Source of the DNA: Chrysomallon squamiferum
Lineage: Eukaryota > Mollusca > Gastropoda > Neomphalida > Peltospiridae
Assembly (NCBI GenBank): GCA_012295275.1
Contig: CM022666.1
Coordinates: 3,258,616 to 3,303,615, forward strand
Direction: 5' to 3'
DNA length: 45,000 nucleotides
Under the pieces are notes generated by a model. The model was not told where the DNA came from, did not search any database, and saw only the letters and a program-made list of their open reading frames with translations. Within the stretch, counting starts at the first letter, position 1; each line of letters begins with the position of its first letter. This document shows, one piece after another, positions 36,204 through 45,000 of this stretch. A program made the position numbers and the translations under genes.

Positions 36204-36515
36204 AGACACACACATGCACAAACACACACACACACACAAACCTAAACATTATCCAGAGACCCACACACAAAAACACACAAACACACACGCACAGTTACAC
36301 GTACTCTATCTAAACTATCGAAAAAAAAAAAAACCCCACCAGTTTAAAACATTTCCTCAACTATTATTTACTTTTTCACTATTCTTTTGTTTCTTTTCTT
36401 CTTCTTTTTTTAAAATTAATGTTCTTGTTGATATAACATTTCCTGTTTTTATTTATTTATTTATTTATTTTATTTATTTATTTTATTTATTTTTATTTTT
36501 ATTTTTTTTTTAACT
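36204..36515. repeat. CA-rich words and TTTA/TTTTA field
   Basis: CACA words at 36206-36296, TTTA at 36450-36500 and T-rich to 36512. Confidence 0.8.
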
Positions 36516-36534
36516 TTCTTATCTTTTTAAGTAC

Positions 36535-36860
36535 ATAAGCGGCAGAATACAAGATATTTATGCAGCAAAAGGGGAGGGTGAGGTCAAAGCAAGCCGACAT
36601 TTTGAATCAAGGCTTTACTGAGATACGGCAGAGGTGAAGGTTATTAGGTGTCAAAATTATTACACACATCACAGTCTACATGAAAAATACCTTAGTGTTA
36701 GGTTTTCATATTTATTTTCAAAAATTTGTTTTTGAGTTAAATATTTTAATATGTGTCAAAATTGTTTGAGTAAAATGTATGGCAAATCATATTCCTGACT
36801 TTAGTTGGTTTAATATAATTTTTGTGTCTAGTTGACGGTGTTAGATGATAAAGTTTAAAA
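36535..36860. other. Low-repeat intronic segment
   Basis: Unique sequence including GAGGTCAAAGCAAG and AGGTGAAGGTTA, two nuclear-receptor-like half-site words about 50 bp apart. No gene is seen. Confidence 0.35.
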
Positions 36861-36900
36861 ATGAGGAGAATTTTTTGTTTCTCTTTTTAAATCCTCTTAT

Positions 36901-36909
36901 GTGTGTATG

Positions 36910-36940
<31 letters not shown>

Positions 36941-37120
36941 TTATGTATGTATGTATGTATTAATGTATGTATGTTTGTATTTATGTATGTATGTATGTAT
37001 GTATGCATCTACGTATGTATGTATGTATTTATAATAATAATAATATATGATAATGATGATGATAATAATGATAAAATGATGATGACGATGATGATGATGA
37101 TAATAATAATAATAATAATA
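36901..37120. repeat. (TATG)n array followed by AAT/GAT blocks
   Basis: About 125 bp of TATG with TTTA and CTAC variants (36903-37028), then AAT and GAT units. Confidence 0.94.
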
Positions 37121-37267
37121 ACATCGAACGAAAAATATATCCTCTTTGGGCTGTTTTTAAATTAAAAATCTTATAATTATTTTAGTTTAATATTAAAACG
37201 TAATAATAGAAATAAATCATTTTAAATTTAAAACAGAAACAAAAAAAAATAATAACTGCATCTATTT

Positions 37268-37322
37268 AATAAATAAATGAATAAACAAATAAACAAATAA
37301 ATAAATAAATAAATAAATAAAT
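37268..37322. repeat. (AAAT)n with AAAC variants
   Basis: AAAT/AAAC units ending in pure AAAT. Confidence 0.9.
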
Positions 37323-37621
37323 ATTACAGGTAACAAATATATCTTATTTTTTTTGATTTAAAAAGATTAAAAATAAAGACAAATAAATAAGTTACACCAT
37401 CAATGTGAACATCTGTTACATTTTGTAATAAATTTCAACAATAACAAATTTCGTGAAACCAAATTCCATTGTCTATTTTTTTGTTCCTTTTGTAACGTGT
37501 TCGTATTGCTTTCAAGCAACAGAACGGCAAAGAAACAAAAGCAAAACTCATATATTAAATATTAGACGGAAACTATAATTTTCCTGATGTTAACCAAGAA
37601 ATGAAAAATCGGTTTTACAAC

Positions 37622-37914
37622 TATAAAAAAATAAAAATAAAAAAAAAAATAAAATAAAATAATTAAAAAGGAATAAATTAAATAACGAGGATAGCAATAA
37701 TGACGATAAATAAATAAACAAACAAACATTTAAATAAATAAATAAATAAATAAATATAAAATAAATAAATATAAATAAATAAATAAACAAACAAACAAAT
37801 AAATAAAATAAAATAAATAAAATAAATAAATAAATAAATATAAAATAAATAAAAACAAATAAATGCCATTATTATTACTGTAAACATCATCATCATCATC
37901 ATCATCATCATCAT
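37622..37914. repeat. A-rich, AAAT field and (CAT)n
   Basis: A-rich at 37625-37680, AAAT/AAAC at 37708-37862 and CAT at 37886-37914. Confidence 0.9.
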
Positions 37915-38089
37915 TCTATTTCTAAATGCGTGTCTACGTTCGTAATTATAAATACATGATATTTTTCTATCTCGCTCTCCTTTTTTCTTTCTCACCGCCA
38001 TCGACATTAAACTCTCCTCATTATCTCTCTCTCTCGCTCTCTCTCTCCTTTTCTCTCCCTTTCTTTCTAAACAAGATATCTTATTTTCT

Positions 38090-38315
38090 TTAGCTAAATC
38101 CGTAAAAGATTTTTAAAAATCTGCCATGCCAAGCTGCTCACGATGGTTATTTCAAAACCAGGAAATTGCTCGTGAACTCGGCGCGCTATTGAATTTCGAC
38201 TCGTTGTCAGTTTTCGCTCGGAGAAGCGATGGAATTATACGATAAAACTGAAAAATTATATTATCCGAACGTTCCTCGACAACTCGAACTGGCCTCGCTT
38301 AATTCGTAGCTAAAT
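38090..38315. other. Non-repetitive intronic island
   Basis: Unique, GC-richer than its surroundings, about 4 kb from exon 1. A 40-codon frame is present but not convincing. Candidate regulatory DNA. Confidence 0.35.
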
Positions 38316-38335
38316 CTCTATTTATATATTTATAT

Positions 38336-38560
38336 ATATATATACACACACACACACATATATATATATATATGTATGTAGGCCACGACGTATTATTCAG
38401 TTTTCATCGTATTTTTCCCTACATTTTTTTTTATTATTATTATTATTTTTTTTTAAATTATTGTTTTTTAAAATTTATGTTGGTTTTAAGAGGCATCTTT
38501 TTTTTTTCTTTTTTTTTTTTTCTTCTAATTCTCTTTCTTAACTTTTTTTTTTTTTTTTTT
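38336..38560. repeat. AT/CA/AT compound microsatellite and poly(T)
   Basis: TATA, CACA, TATA (38327-38377), then T-rich runs at 38426-38454 and 38498-38560. Confidence 0.85.
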
Positions 38561-38669
38561 AAAACTATAGAGTTTCCTAAACAACTTCAAGTAGGATAAG
38601 AAGAGATTAAAACAAAGATGGAATGTGTATGTTGTCGTTTTTTACATACTGTTTTTTTTTTCTTTTTTT

Positions 38670-38940
38670 CTACTGCTACCACTGCCGCTATTACTACTAC
38701 TATTTCTTCTACTGCTGCTACAACAACAACAACTGCTGCTACTACTGATATTACTACTACTACTACTAGTACTACTACTACTTCAACAGCTATTAAATTA
38801 ACGCTAAGACTACTATTAATAAATATTACTGCTATTAATAATACCATTACAAGTTTTTCTTCTACTACTACTACTACTACTATGTCAAACCCCAAAGTAC
38901 TGTAACAACCCACAAAAAGAAGAAGAAGAAGAAGAAGAAA
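38670..38940. repeat. ACT/ACA/GCT trinucleotide field and a GAA run
   Basis: ACT-rich at 38678-38775 and 38862-38882, unique linker, GAA at 38918-38939. Confidence 0.88.
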
Positions 38941-38999
38941 AAAAACATACACTTGTCTATTTTTCATTAAAGTATCGAATTTCGTCCGCGTTGAAATAA

Positions 39000-39300
39000 A
39001 CTATCTTAATTTATTATTCTAAGTCTTCTGCTTTTGCTATTGCTAGAAACATTTCGGGTGCAAATGAGAAGTTAAATAGGCTCGACAAACGTTTAAAAAT
39101 ATATCCCATTGTAATTCTATCCCCCTCAAGCGTCTGACAGAGAGGGGAAAGAGAAGAAGAAGAAGAAGAAACAGAAGAAAAAGAAGAAGAAGAAGAAGAA
39201 GAAAAAAAGTAAGTAAAAATGATGACGATGACAAGATTATAGATCAAAACGCAATTAACAGTTGAGAAATATCCTGTAACATGGAGGGGTTGGGGGGAGT
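39000..39300. other. Short unique segment with a (GAA)n run
   Basis: Unique sequence, then GAA at 39153-39206. No gene is seen. Confidence 0.6.
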
Positions 39301-39510
39301 TTAGTATTTCTTCGGGTTTCTTTTTTGTTTTTTGTTTTTAAATATTTTTATATTATCTTATTTATATATTTATTTATAGTATTTATTTATTTATTTATTT
39401 TTATTTTTTTTTTTAGTATTTATATATTTATTTATTATTTTTTGTTGATAAAGTTAAAGACATCTTTGTTCTGTTTTTGTAATGAAGAAATTATGTGTAA
39501 TATATATATA

Positions 39511-39550
<40 letters not shown>

Positions 39551-39552
39551 TC

Positions 39553-39612
<60 letters not shown>
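39511..39612. repeat. Compound (TCTG)n(TCTA)n(TA)n microsatellite
   Basis: TCTG (39511-39530), TCTA with one break (39531-39584), then TA (39585-39612). Confidence 0.95.
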
Positions 39613-39616
<4 letters not shown>

Positions 39617-39639
39617 ATACATATATGATAAAATGCGAC

Positions 39640-40335
39640 AGGATCAATGTTGATAGTATAAAAAACATTTGTGAGAAGTCTTTTTAAATGATGATATAAA
39701 GTAAAATATATATGCATTATTATTATTATTATTATTATTATGAAATAAATACTGATAAACAGTTGACAATAAGCTTTAAAATGTTTTAAATAATATTAAA
39801 AAATAATTAAACATTCTAATTTCCATTTAGATGTTGATAAAAAGATACTGATATGAAAAAAAAAAAAAAAATCTATTGATGTGTTTAAATGTTGACAGAA
39901 ATTAAACTAAACATTTCATAGGGAATTATCTATTTAAAAGTTGATCAAATATAAAATACTACCAGTTTTAGATAGACCTTTAACTGAAATTATGAAATAT
40001 ATAACATATAAGATGTGGACAGATTTTTAATTAAAGTTATGTTCAGAATTATCTGCTTAAATATTTTACTAGTGTTCCGTTTAAATATTGAAGGAAAAAA
40101 AAAGAGAGGGATGATTTTAGTTTCAGATTTAAAATATTTTGATAAAGAAAAACGCAATATACTGCAAAATGTCTATTTAAATAACAATCAGAAAACGCAG
40201 ACTATTCTGGTTTTCTATTCAAAATTAGGTCAATGAAATAAAATCCTAGACCTGTTGAAATTTATATTTAAATACCGAAGACAATAAACACAACATTTTG
40301 CTAACTGAATATTAAAGTAAAACTACACAATAACG
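39640..40335. other. AT-rich intronic spacer
   Basis: ATT units (39717-39740), poly(A) (39857-39871), otherwise unique AT-rich sequence. No gene is seen. Confidence 0.5.
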
Positions 40336-40346
40336 TTAGGTCAGTA

Positions 40347-40353
40347 TATAATA

Positions 40354-40413
<60 letters not shown>
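40347..40413. repeat. (AAT)n array
   Basis: About 22 uninterrupted AAT units. Confidence 0.95.
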
Positions 40414-40415
<2 letters not shown>

Positions 40416-40599
40416 AATTGCCCAGTGAATACTGATAAATAAATAAAAAATAGTTTGCGAGAAAAAAAAAATTGCTGTTAAATAAATTATAAAATCTAGC
40501 GAGGTTAATTTTGATGAACAAAATGCAAAATATGGCGACGTTAAAGTTTAAATAATGATAAAAGAAAATGATAATATCAACAGAAATTTCTCTAAGACA

Positions 40600-40745
40600 T
40601 AATGACATGTGTTCGCTTCGGTTTCCATGTAGGAAATTTCAGCTATTTCACGGCTTTTGGCAAACAAAGTTACGGTTAGGTAAGAGGTGTTGACATTTCG
40701 AGTTTCTATCGTGTTTTAGCGAGTAGGTTCTTGTTTATTTACCTT
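40600..40745. other. Non-repetitive intronic island
   Basis: Unique, moderate-GC sequence about 1.6-1.7 kb from exon 1 inside the intron. No frame. Confidence 0.35.
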
Positions 40746-40755
40746 CAGTAATTTA

Positions 40756-41089
40756 TATTTATTTATTTATTTATTTATTTTATTTATTTATTTTATATTT
40801 ATTATATGATTGTCTATACAATATTTGGTTTGTTTATTTATTAAAACTGTACTTATTTATTTACCATATTTTTTATTTGTTTTATTAAATATATATATTT
40901 ATTAAAACAATATCCACGTGTTTGTTTATTTGTTTTTTTTTTTATTCAGTGTTATGTAATTTGCTTGTTATTTACATTTTTGTTGATACATTTTCTTTAT
41001 ACATTTATATACCTGAATATTCATTGTTTATATTTATTTTGTTTGTTGTTACTTACATCGATAGCTGTTTAGCTGTTTATTGTTTCTCT

Positions 41090-41140
<51 letters not shown>

Positions 41141-41145
41141 TATTT
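40756..41145. repeat. TTTA arrays
   Basis: TTTA at 40756-40805 and 41090-41142, with AT-rich sequence between. Confidence 0.9.
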
Positions 41146-41830
41146 ACATGTTCATATTAATTAACATATGATGTTCATGTTGCACATTATTTTAAAGTTA
41201 ATTATATTTCTGTTATTACTTTCAATATGTCTAAAGAACATAGATGTGCATTTCTGTTAATATACATAATTATTATTGTTGTTTTCATCAATACGTTATT
41301 ACTGTTGTTATTATATTTGTTATTTTTATAAAAGTAAAAAATAAAACTTTGTAAAATTGTCATTTTCGTGATATTATTTTTCTAACAACACTATCACAAA
41401 AATTAACACATTAAACTGTAAAATATAACTAAATAATAAATAAAGAGAAGTAAACTCAATTATTTACTTTTGAAAGAAACTTGTAACTAAATAAAGTGAA
41501 CCAGGAAAATTGTTTTATGTATTTTTTAAATTTTTTGTTTGTTTGTTTTGTTTATAGCTAAATAAATATAAAATTCTCTATGACATTGTACACTTTAAAC
41601 ACTTTTTTGTTTGTTGTTTTGTATACATTGTTCTATTAAACTATAACGTACTTAAATTTAAATTAATAATACATATGAAAATGTTATAAATGGCATATCC
41701 TAAATTTAATTTAAACATAATGTTTATATAGAAATATATTTAATTAAATTATATTTACTTATTATAAAACTGTTGTTGTTTTTGTTCTATTATTACTGTA
41801 GCAGTAGTAATTGTTGTTATCATTATATAT
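41146..41830. other. AT-rich intronic spacer
   Basis: No strong repeat and no gene. Confidence 0.5.
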
Positions 41831-41833
41831 CAA

Positions 41834-41834
<1 letters not shown>

Positions 41835-41923
<89 letters not shown>

Positions 41924-41940
41924 ATTTATTTATTTATTCA
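41835..41940. repeat. (ATT)n array with TTTA end
   Basis: About 28 ATT units, then a few TTTA units. Confidence 0.95.
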
Positions 41941-42064
41941 ACCACGCTCTTTCAGTTATTAAAATTATCTTTAACACTGTGATATTTTGTTCTAAATTTA
42001 AATCAGTATTTACGATTGCAAAAAATATAAATACACATACTTTTTCACGTAAAAGAAAACTGAG

Positions 42065-42330
42065 GGATATAAAAAAAAAAAAATAATAATAATATATATA
42101 AAAAAAAAACACGCAATGATATAAACTGGAGAAAGAAACCCAGATACGTCAATAAACAGTAATCTTACATAAACATACGATAATAAGCAATAACGAGATA
42201 AAACAAATAAATACCAAGAGAGTAAGTAAAATAAATGTCAAAAAAAAAAAAAAAAAAAAAAGTGAGTAGTAATAATAATAATAATAATAATAAAAAGTGA
42301 ATAACAGACAATCAAACAAACAAATAAAAA
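42065..42330. repeat. Poly(A), AAT and AAAC runs beside the exon 1 donor
   Basis: A-rich (42070-42108), poly(A) (42240-42260), AAT (42270-42293) and AAAC/AAAT (42313-42336). On the sense strand the intron therefore opens with T-rich sequence. Confidence 0.85.
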
Positions 42331-42331
42331 A

Positions 42332-42337
42332 ACAAAC
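42332..42337 (-). promoter_or_regulatory. Splice donor of zic intron 1
   Basis: Minus-strand ACAG|GTTTGT. The GT follows the first G of the glycine codon. Without splicing the frame runs on for only a few residues to a stop, as expected for intron read-through. The donor is non-optimal beyond GT, with TTGT in place of AAGT. Confidence 0.9.
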
Positions 42338-43202
42338 CTGTATGTGTGCGTTTATGAATCTTCAGATTTTCACTTCTCGCGAAAACTTTTCCACATCCAG
42401 GAAAAGGGCACGGGAAAGGTTTTTCCCCGGTGTGCACACGAATATGATTCACTAGCTTGTACTTGGCTTTGAACGGCCGGCCCTCCCGGGCGCAGTTTTG
42501 CCAGTAACAGGCGTGGTCCGTCTGTTCGGGGCCCCCTACGTGCTCCACGGTGATGTGCGTGACGATCTCGTGCATCGTGTTGAACGTCTTGTTACACGGT
42601 TTCCTCGGTTCGGGTTGGTCTTTATCGAACCACATACAAGAATGCTCCTGCTTGATCGGCGGTCGCATATACCTAAAGAAGGCCCCCGGCCCGTGAGGCG
42701 CCATGTTCATGTGATGAGGATTCATGTTCATGTGGTTCATGTTGAAATGGTGCTGGGGAGGGGCGAAGTGGTCCGCCCGGGGGGCAGGCATTTGGTTGAA
42801 CTGGTCCGACCGCGGGTAGAACATTTGGCTGTTCACGTGCCCGCCGTTCACGTGCTGGCTCTCGTGCAGTCCCGGGAAGAGCACGTGACCCGTCGCGGGG
42901 TCCGGGTGGGCCGCGTGCAGACCCCCGGTCGACGGCACGAACATCCCGTGGGGGGTCGGGTTCGTGTCGTGGGCGGGGAGACCCATGTCCCTGCGGCCGA
43001 ACAAGAAGTCTCTGGCTGCGTAGCCTCCGCCGTGAATCGAGTGCGAGTGATGTAGTCCGTATCCGTTAGTCTGACTCCCGAACTGATTCGCCTGACCGTG
43101 CATGCCCCCGGTCCCGTCCCCCATGGGGTGGGGCGGACTTAGCTTGAGTGCCCCCGGGGGTAGATGCGGCGTGTGCGCCGTGTCCATAAACGGGTTGATC
43201 AT
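42338..43202 (-). CDS. zic: Zic / odd-paired family zinc-finger transcription factor, coding exon 1 (residues 1-288 plus first base of codon 289)
   Basis: Zic proteins are nuclear C2H2 DNA-binding factors and cofactors used in neural, segmental and mesodermal patterning. The start is the first in-frame ATG (43200-43202). It has A at -3, and the frame is closed upstream by a TGA at 43290-43292. The N-terminus carries an INPF...ALKLSP block (2-22) and a ZOC-like motif ARDFLFGRR (63-71). A His/Met/Asn/Pro-rich spacer (about 94-187) follows, with a possible SUMO-type IKQE (183-186). Finger 1 uses C189, C203, H216, H221; its CMW, with the CYW of finger 2 (C232, C237, H253, H257), forms the tandem CWCH2 pair typical of Zic/Gli. 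Finger 3 uses C265, C270, H283, H287. TGEKP linkers are present. The exon ends inside the glycine codon after finger 3, followed by donor GTTTGT. It is far richer in GC than the flanking intron. Family identity is secure; the paralogue and organism are not. Confidence 0.96.
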
Positions 43203-43216
43203 GATGGCTAAACTTT

Positions 43217-43246
43217 GCTGCTGCTGCTGCTGTTGTTGTTGTTGTT
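43217..43246 (-). repeat. CAG/CAA tract immediately 5' of the zic start codon
   Basis: On the minus strand this is ten glutamine-type codons (CAA then CAG), in the same frame as zic and 14 nt upstream of the ATG. The frame is open from the TGA at 43290-43292 but has no ATG before 43202. By the ordinary rule this is 5' leader and not protein. Near-cognate TTG (43248-43250) and CTG (43260-43262) lie upstream in frame. Confidence 0.9.
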
Positions 43247-43325
43247 TCAACGAGATAGACAGATAGATAGATGTTACTGGCGGCGGCAGTCAGTCAGTCG
43301 TTGCTGTGAGGACGACAGCAGTGAT

Positions 43326-43347
43326 GCTGCTGCTGCTGCTGCTGCTG
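43326..43347 (-). repeat. Second CAG tract in the probable zic 5' leader
   Basis: About seven perfect CAG units on the minus strand, roughly 80 nt upstream of the first tract. A stop codon separates it from the zic frame, so it is not coding in that frame. Confidence 0.85.
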
Positions 43348-43394
43348 GCGTCGTGGATGCTGCGATCTCGGAGAGACGTGACGTGTTTTACAAG

Positions 43395-43427
43395 CTAGAG
43401 GCGGTTTCCCCTGCGGTGGGCCAGCAT
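43395..43427 (-). CDS. Short upstream ORF (10 codons) in the probable zic 5' leader
   Basis: Minus-strand ATG at 43425-43427, ten codons, then TAG at 43395-43397, about 190 nt before the zic ATG. It matters only if the transcript starts upstream of it, which cannot be told from sequence. A peptide function is not implied; at most it could reduce translation of the main frame. Confidence 0.25.
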   Translation of the reverse strand: MLAHRRGNRL

Positions 43428-43659
43428 CAGTACGGATGTGCCCAGACGGTTCAGCTTGTAAGAACTATCCTCCTCTCGACTGGGTAGCGTCAAGATAAAG
43501 TCACCTCAATAATCTAGTTCGATAAACTCGCAGTGAGAAAGCTCACTGGTTGGCCGCGCTGTTAACAAACAAGTTGCTGGAACCAGTCAGCTGTCGTCGA
43601 GAAGTGTTGTACAGTCAATTCCGAAAACAGCGGCCTTGTAGATGTCACAGCAGGGGAAA

Positions 43660-43802
43660 AACGGGGGCGGAGCTACGCGCGGAGGGAAAACACGGCTCGC
43701 CGCCTGCGATTGGTTCGCCGTTTAGAGATTGACACCTGGCGACCAATAAAACCGCGACGGGGAGGCCACGCCTTATTGGAGCTTGGCGTGTGCCCCGCCT
43801 CT
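43660..43802 (-). promoter_or_regulatory. Candidate zic promoter: three CCAAT boxes and GC boxes
   Basis: A GC- and CpG-rich stretch 460-600 bp upstream of the ATG. It contains ATTGG at 43709-43713, CCAAT at 43743-43747 and ATTGG at 43775-43779, plus GGGGCGG (43664-43670) and CCCCGCC (43793-43799). Two boxes read CCAAT on the minus strand and one on the plus strand. Spacings of 34 and 32 bp (about three helical turns) fit cooperative NF-Y binding. No TATA box or start site can be fixed. The stretch could serve either strand. Confidence 0.5.
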
Positions 43803-44129
43803 TTTTGGGAAAAAGTGGATTAGATACGTCAATCTTGTGAATTATCGCGAACCCCCCTCACCCCACCATCCCGCTGAGAGAGGCTTGTTTTTACAACACG
43901 GGCTTCTAGGAGAACTCCGAGCTAAAAAGGGAGTAAAAAGAAAAAGAAAAAGAAAAATAATAATAATTTCGCTAAATTCTCGACAGTTACGTCCAGTTCC
44001 GTTGTTGACCACAGAACGCAGAACAACTGTTTCGTCAAAGTCTCTCTGCAACGAGCGACACAAAACGAAAATGATTAATTCTGGAGCTCACAAGAGATGA
44101 AGCAAAAATGATTTCTTTCTTTCGTGATT

Positions 44130-44164
<35 letters not shown>

Positions 44165-45000
44165 TCTTCAAACACTGCTGGATGAAAATGACAACAACTT
44201 ATCCATATCAATGCGAAAACTTGTCTGTTATACTTAATAAACGGAGAAGATTAGCTTACAAGGAAATAAAAACGAGGAAATATATACAAACAAGTCGCAA
44301 GAGCTACGAACCAGCCAGCTGTTTGTGGTTTTAACAATAGATTAATTTAATCTTCCCGTGTGTGAAATCAGTCGTTTTTAAAACAGTCAGCTCTTTAATA
44401 CAGAGTAAATTTAGAAGTCATCTTTGCTTCACTCTGTCAGTCTATCAGTCTGTCTTCCTCTCGAACTATCTGCCTATCTCTCTATCTGTATGTCACATTA
44501 CCATGATTATTATTATTAGTAGTAGTATTACTATTCTTCTTCTTCTTCTTCTTCTTCTTATTATAAATGCACCTATTATAAGTGACTAAAATTATGCTAT
44601 TTGTTTCTGTAATTAACAAATTATTATCTATTATTTTGTTTCGTTAAAGAAATTAATTCTTGAAAAACAATAAATAATGAAAAAAAAACAACACCAGGAA
44701 AACAGTCCCATTTTAATTATGTTTTACCACCAGTAAGTTTTATAATGATGCGTCTTTGTGACATAATGCTCTCTCATTATCTCTCTCTTTGTGATATGTA
44801 TGCATCTATCTCTCAATCTATCTATCTATGTTTTTTCTTTATCCATTTCCTCCTCTCTATCTCTTTTCTCTCATCAAAACACAAAACAACATTGTTAACA
44901 AACATCCAACTCTCTTTTTTATTTTATTTTAAACACTTTTATCTACTTCAAGTTCCGCATTACATTAAACAAAACAAAAAATCCTATTGTCGGGTTTCAA
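43803..45000. other. Upstream flank of zic, no gene seen
   Basis: 43803-44100 is moderately complex sequence with a short AAAAAG-type A-rich run (43936-43958). Poly(T) lies at 44132-44163. 44164-44500 is non-repetitive with no convincing frame. TCTA/TCTG-like runs occur at 44439-44490, a TTC run at 44534-44559, and more CT-rich and TCTA repeats at 44770-44870. The 43803-44100 part could be promoter-proximal regulatory DNA. Confidence 0.6.
44131..44163. repeat. Poly(T) tract upstream of zic
   Basis: About 32 uninterrupted T. Confidence 0.95.

Noticed and set aside
38127-38250. About 40-codon frame starting MPSCSRW
   Set aside because: Too short, no recognisable product; more likely unique non-coding DNA.
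42498-43055. 185-codon open frame on the plus strand opposite zic exon 1
   Set aside because: It is a shadow of the GC-rich coding exon: Arg/Val/His-rich by complement, with no domain and no promoter or splice context.
43203-43250. Extending the zic protein to include the poly-glutamine tract
   Set aside because: The extended frame has no ATG; it would need a TTG or CTG start. Kept only as a finding, not in the CDS.

Overview
This is a stretch of animal nuclear DNA: AT-rich, saturated with microsatellites, and carrying one protein-coding gene that I can support. That gene is a Zic / odd-paired family zinc-finger transcription factor on the minus strand. It is read as two coding exons, exon 1 at 42338-43202 and exon 2 at 14507-15024, separated by a 27,313-bp intron. 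Joined, they give 1,383 nt, or 460 residues plus stop. The fit is exact: the split glycine codon (G|GT) is rebuilt across a GT...AG intron, and both halves of the five-finger domain match Zic. The fifth finger has C-x4-C spacing and the tail continues past a conserved EWYV motif. Both features recall invertebrate Zic/Opa proteins more than vertebrate ZIC1-3. Gene style, giant intron and repeat load suggest a marine invertebrate, plausibly a lophotrochozoan such as a mollusc. The organism cannot be fixed from the sequence alone.

Layout, left to right. Positions 1-14506 lie downstream of the gene. They hold microsatellites and poly(A)/poly(T) tracts, a GTA-rich minisatellite (about 4740-5335), several degenerate tandem repeats, two identical CRE palindromes around a CT/CA microsatellite (12503-12718), and possible polyadenylation hexamers with a 20-bp tandem repeat just past the stop codon. 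Positions 14507-15024 are the GC-rich terminal coding exon. Positions 15025-42337 are the intron. It holds one tRNA-related SINE-like fragment (15640-15712), many long (AG)n/(CT)n, (AAT)n/(ATT)n, (AAAT)n/(TTTA)n, (GT)n, (AT)n and (TATG)n arrays, and scattered non-repetitive islands of 100-500 bp that are the natural candidates for enhancers. Positions 42338-43202 are the first coding exon. Positions 43203 to about 43800 hold the 5' leader, with two CAG-type tracts and a short uORF, and a GC-rich promoter-like region with three CCAAT boxes and GC boxes. Positions 43800-45000 are upstream flank.

No second protein gene, rRNA, intact tRNA, CRISPR array or intact transposon is visible. Most long open frames here are translations of simple repeats or shadows opposite the GC-rich zic exons. 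The most interesting leftover structure is a set of short, non-microsatellite tandem repeats (about 1859-2245, 14171-14291, 27605-28035, 28970-29005, 29160-29235) in or next to the gene. Some carry GATA-like, homeodomain-like or hairpin-forming motifs. Their function is unknown.
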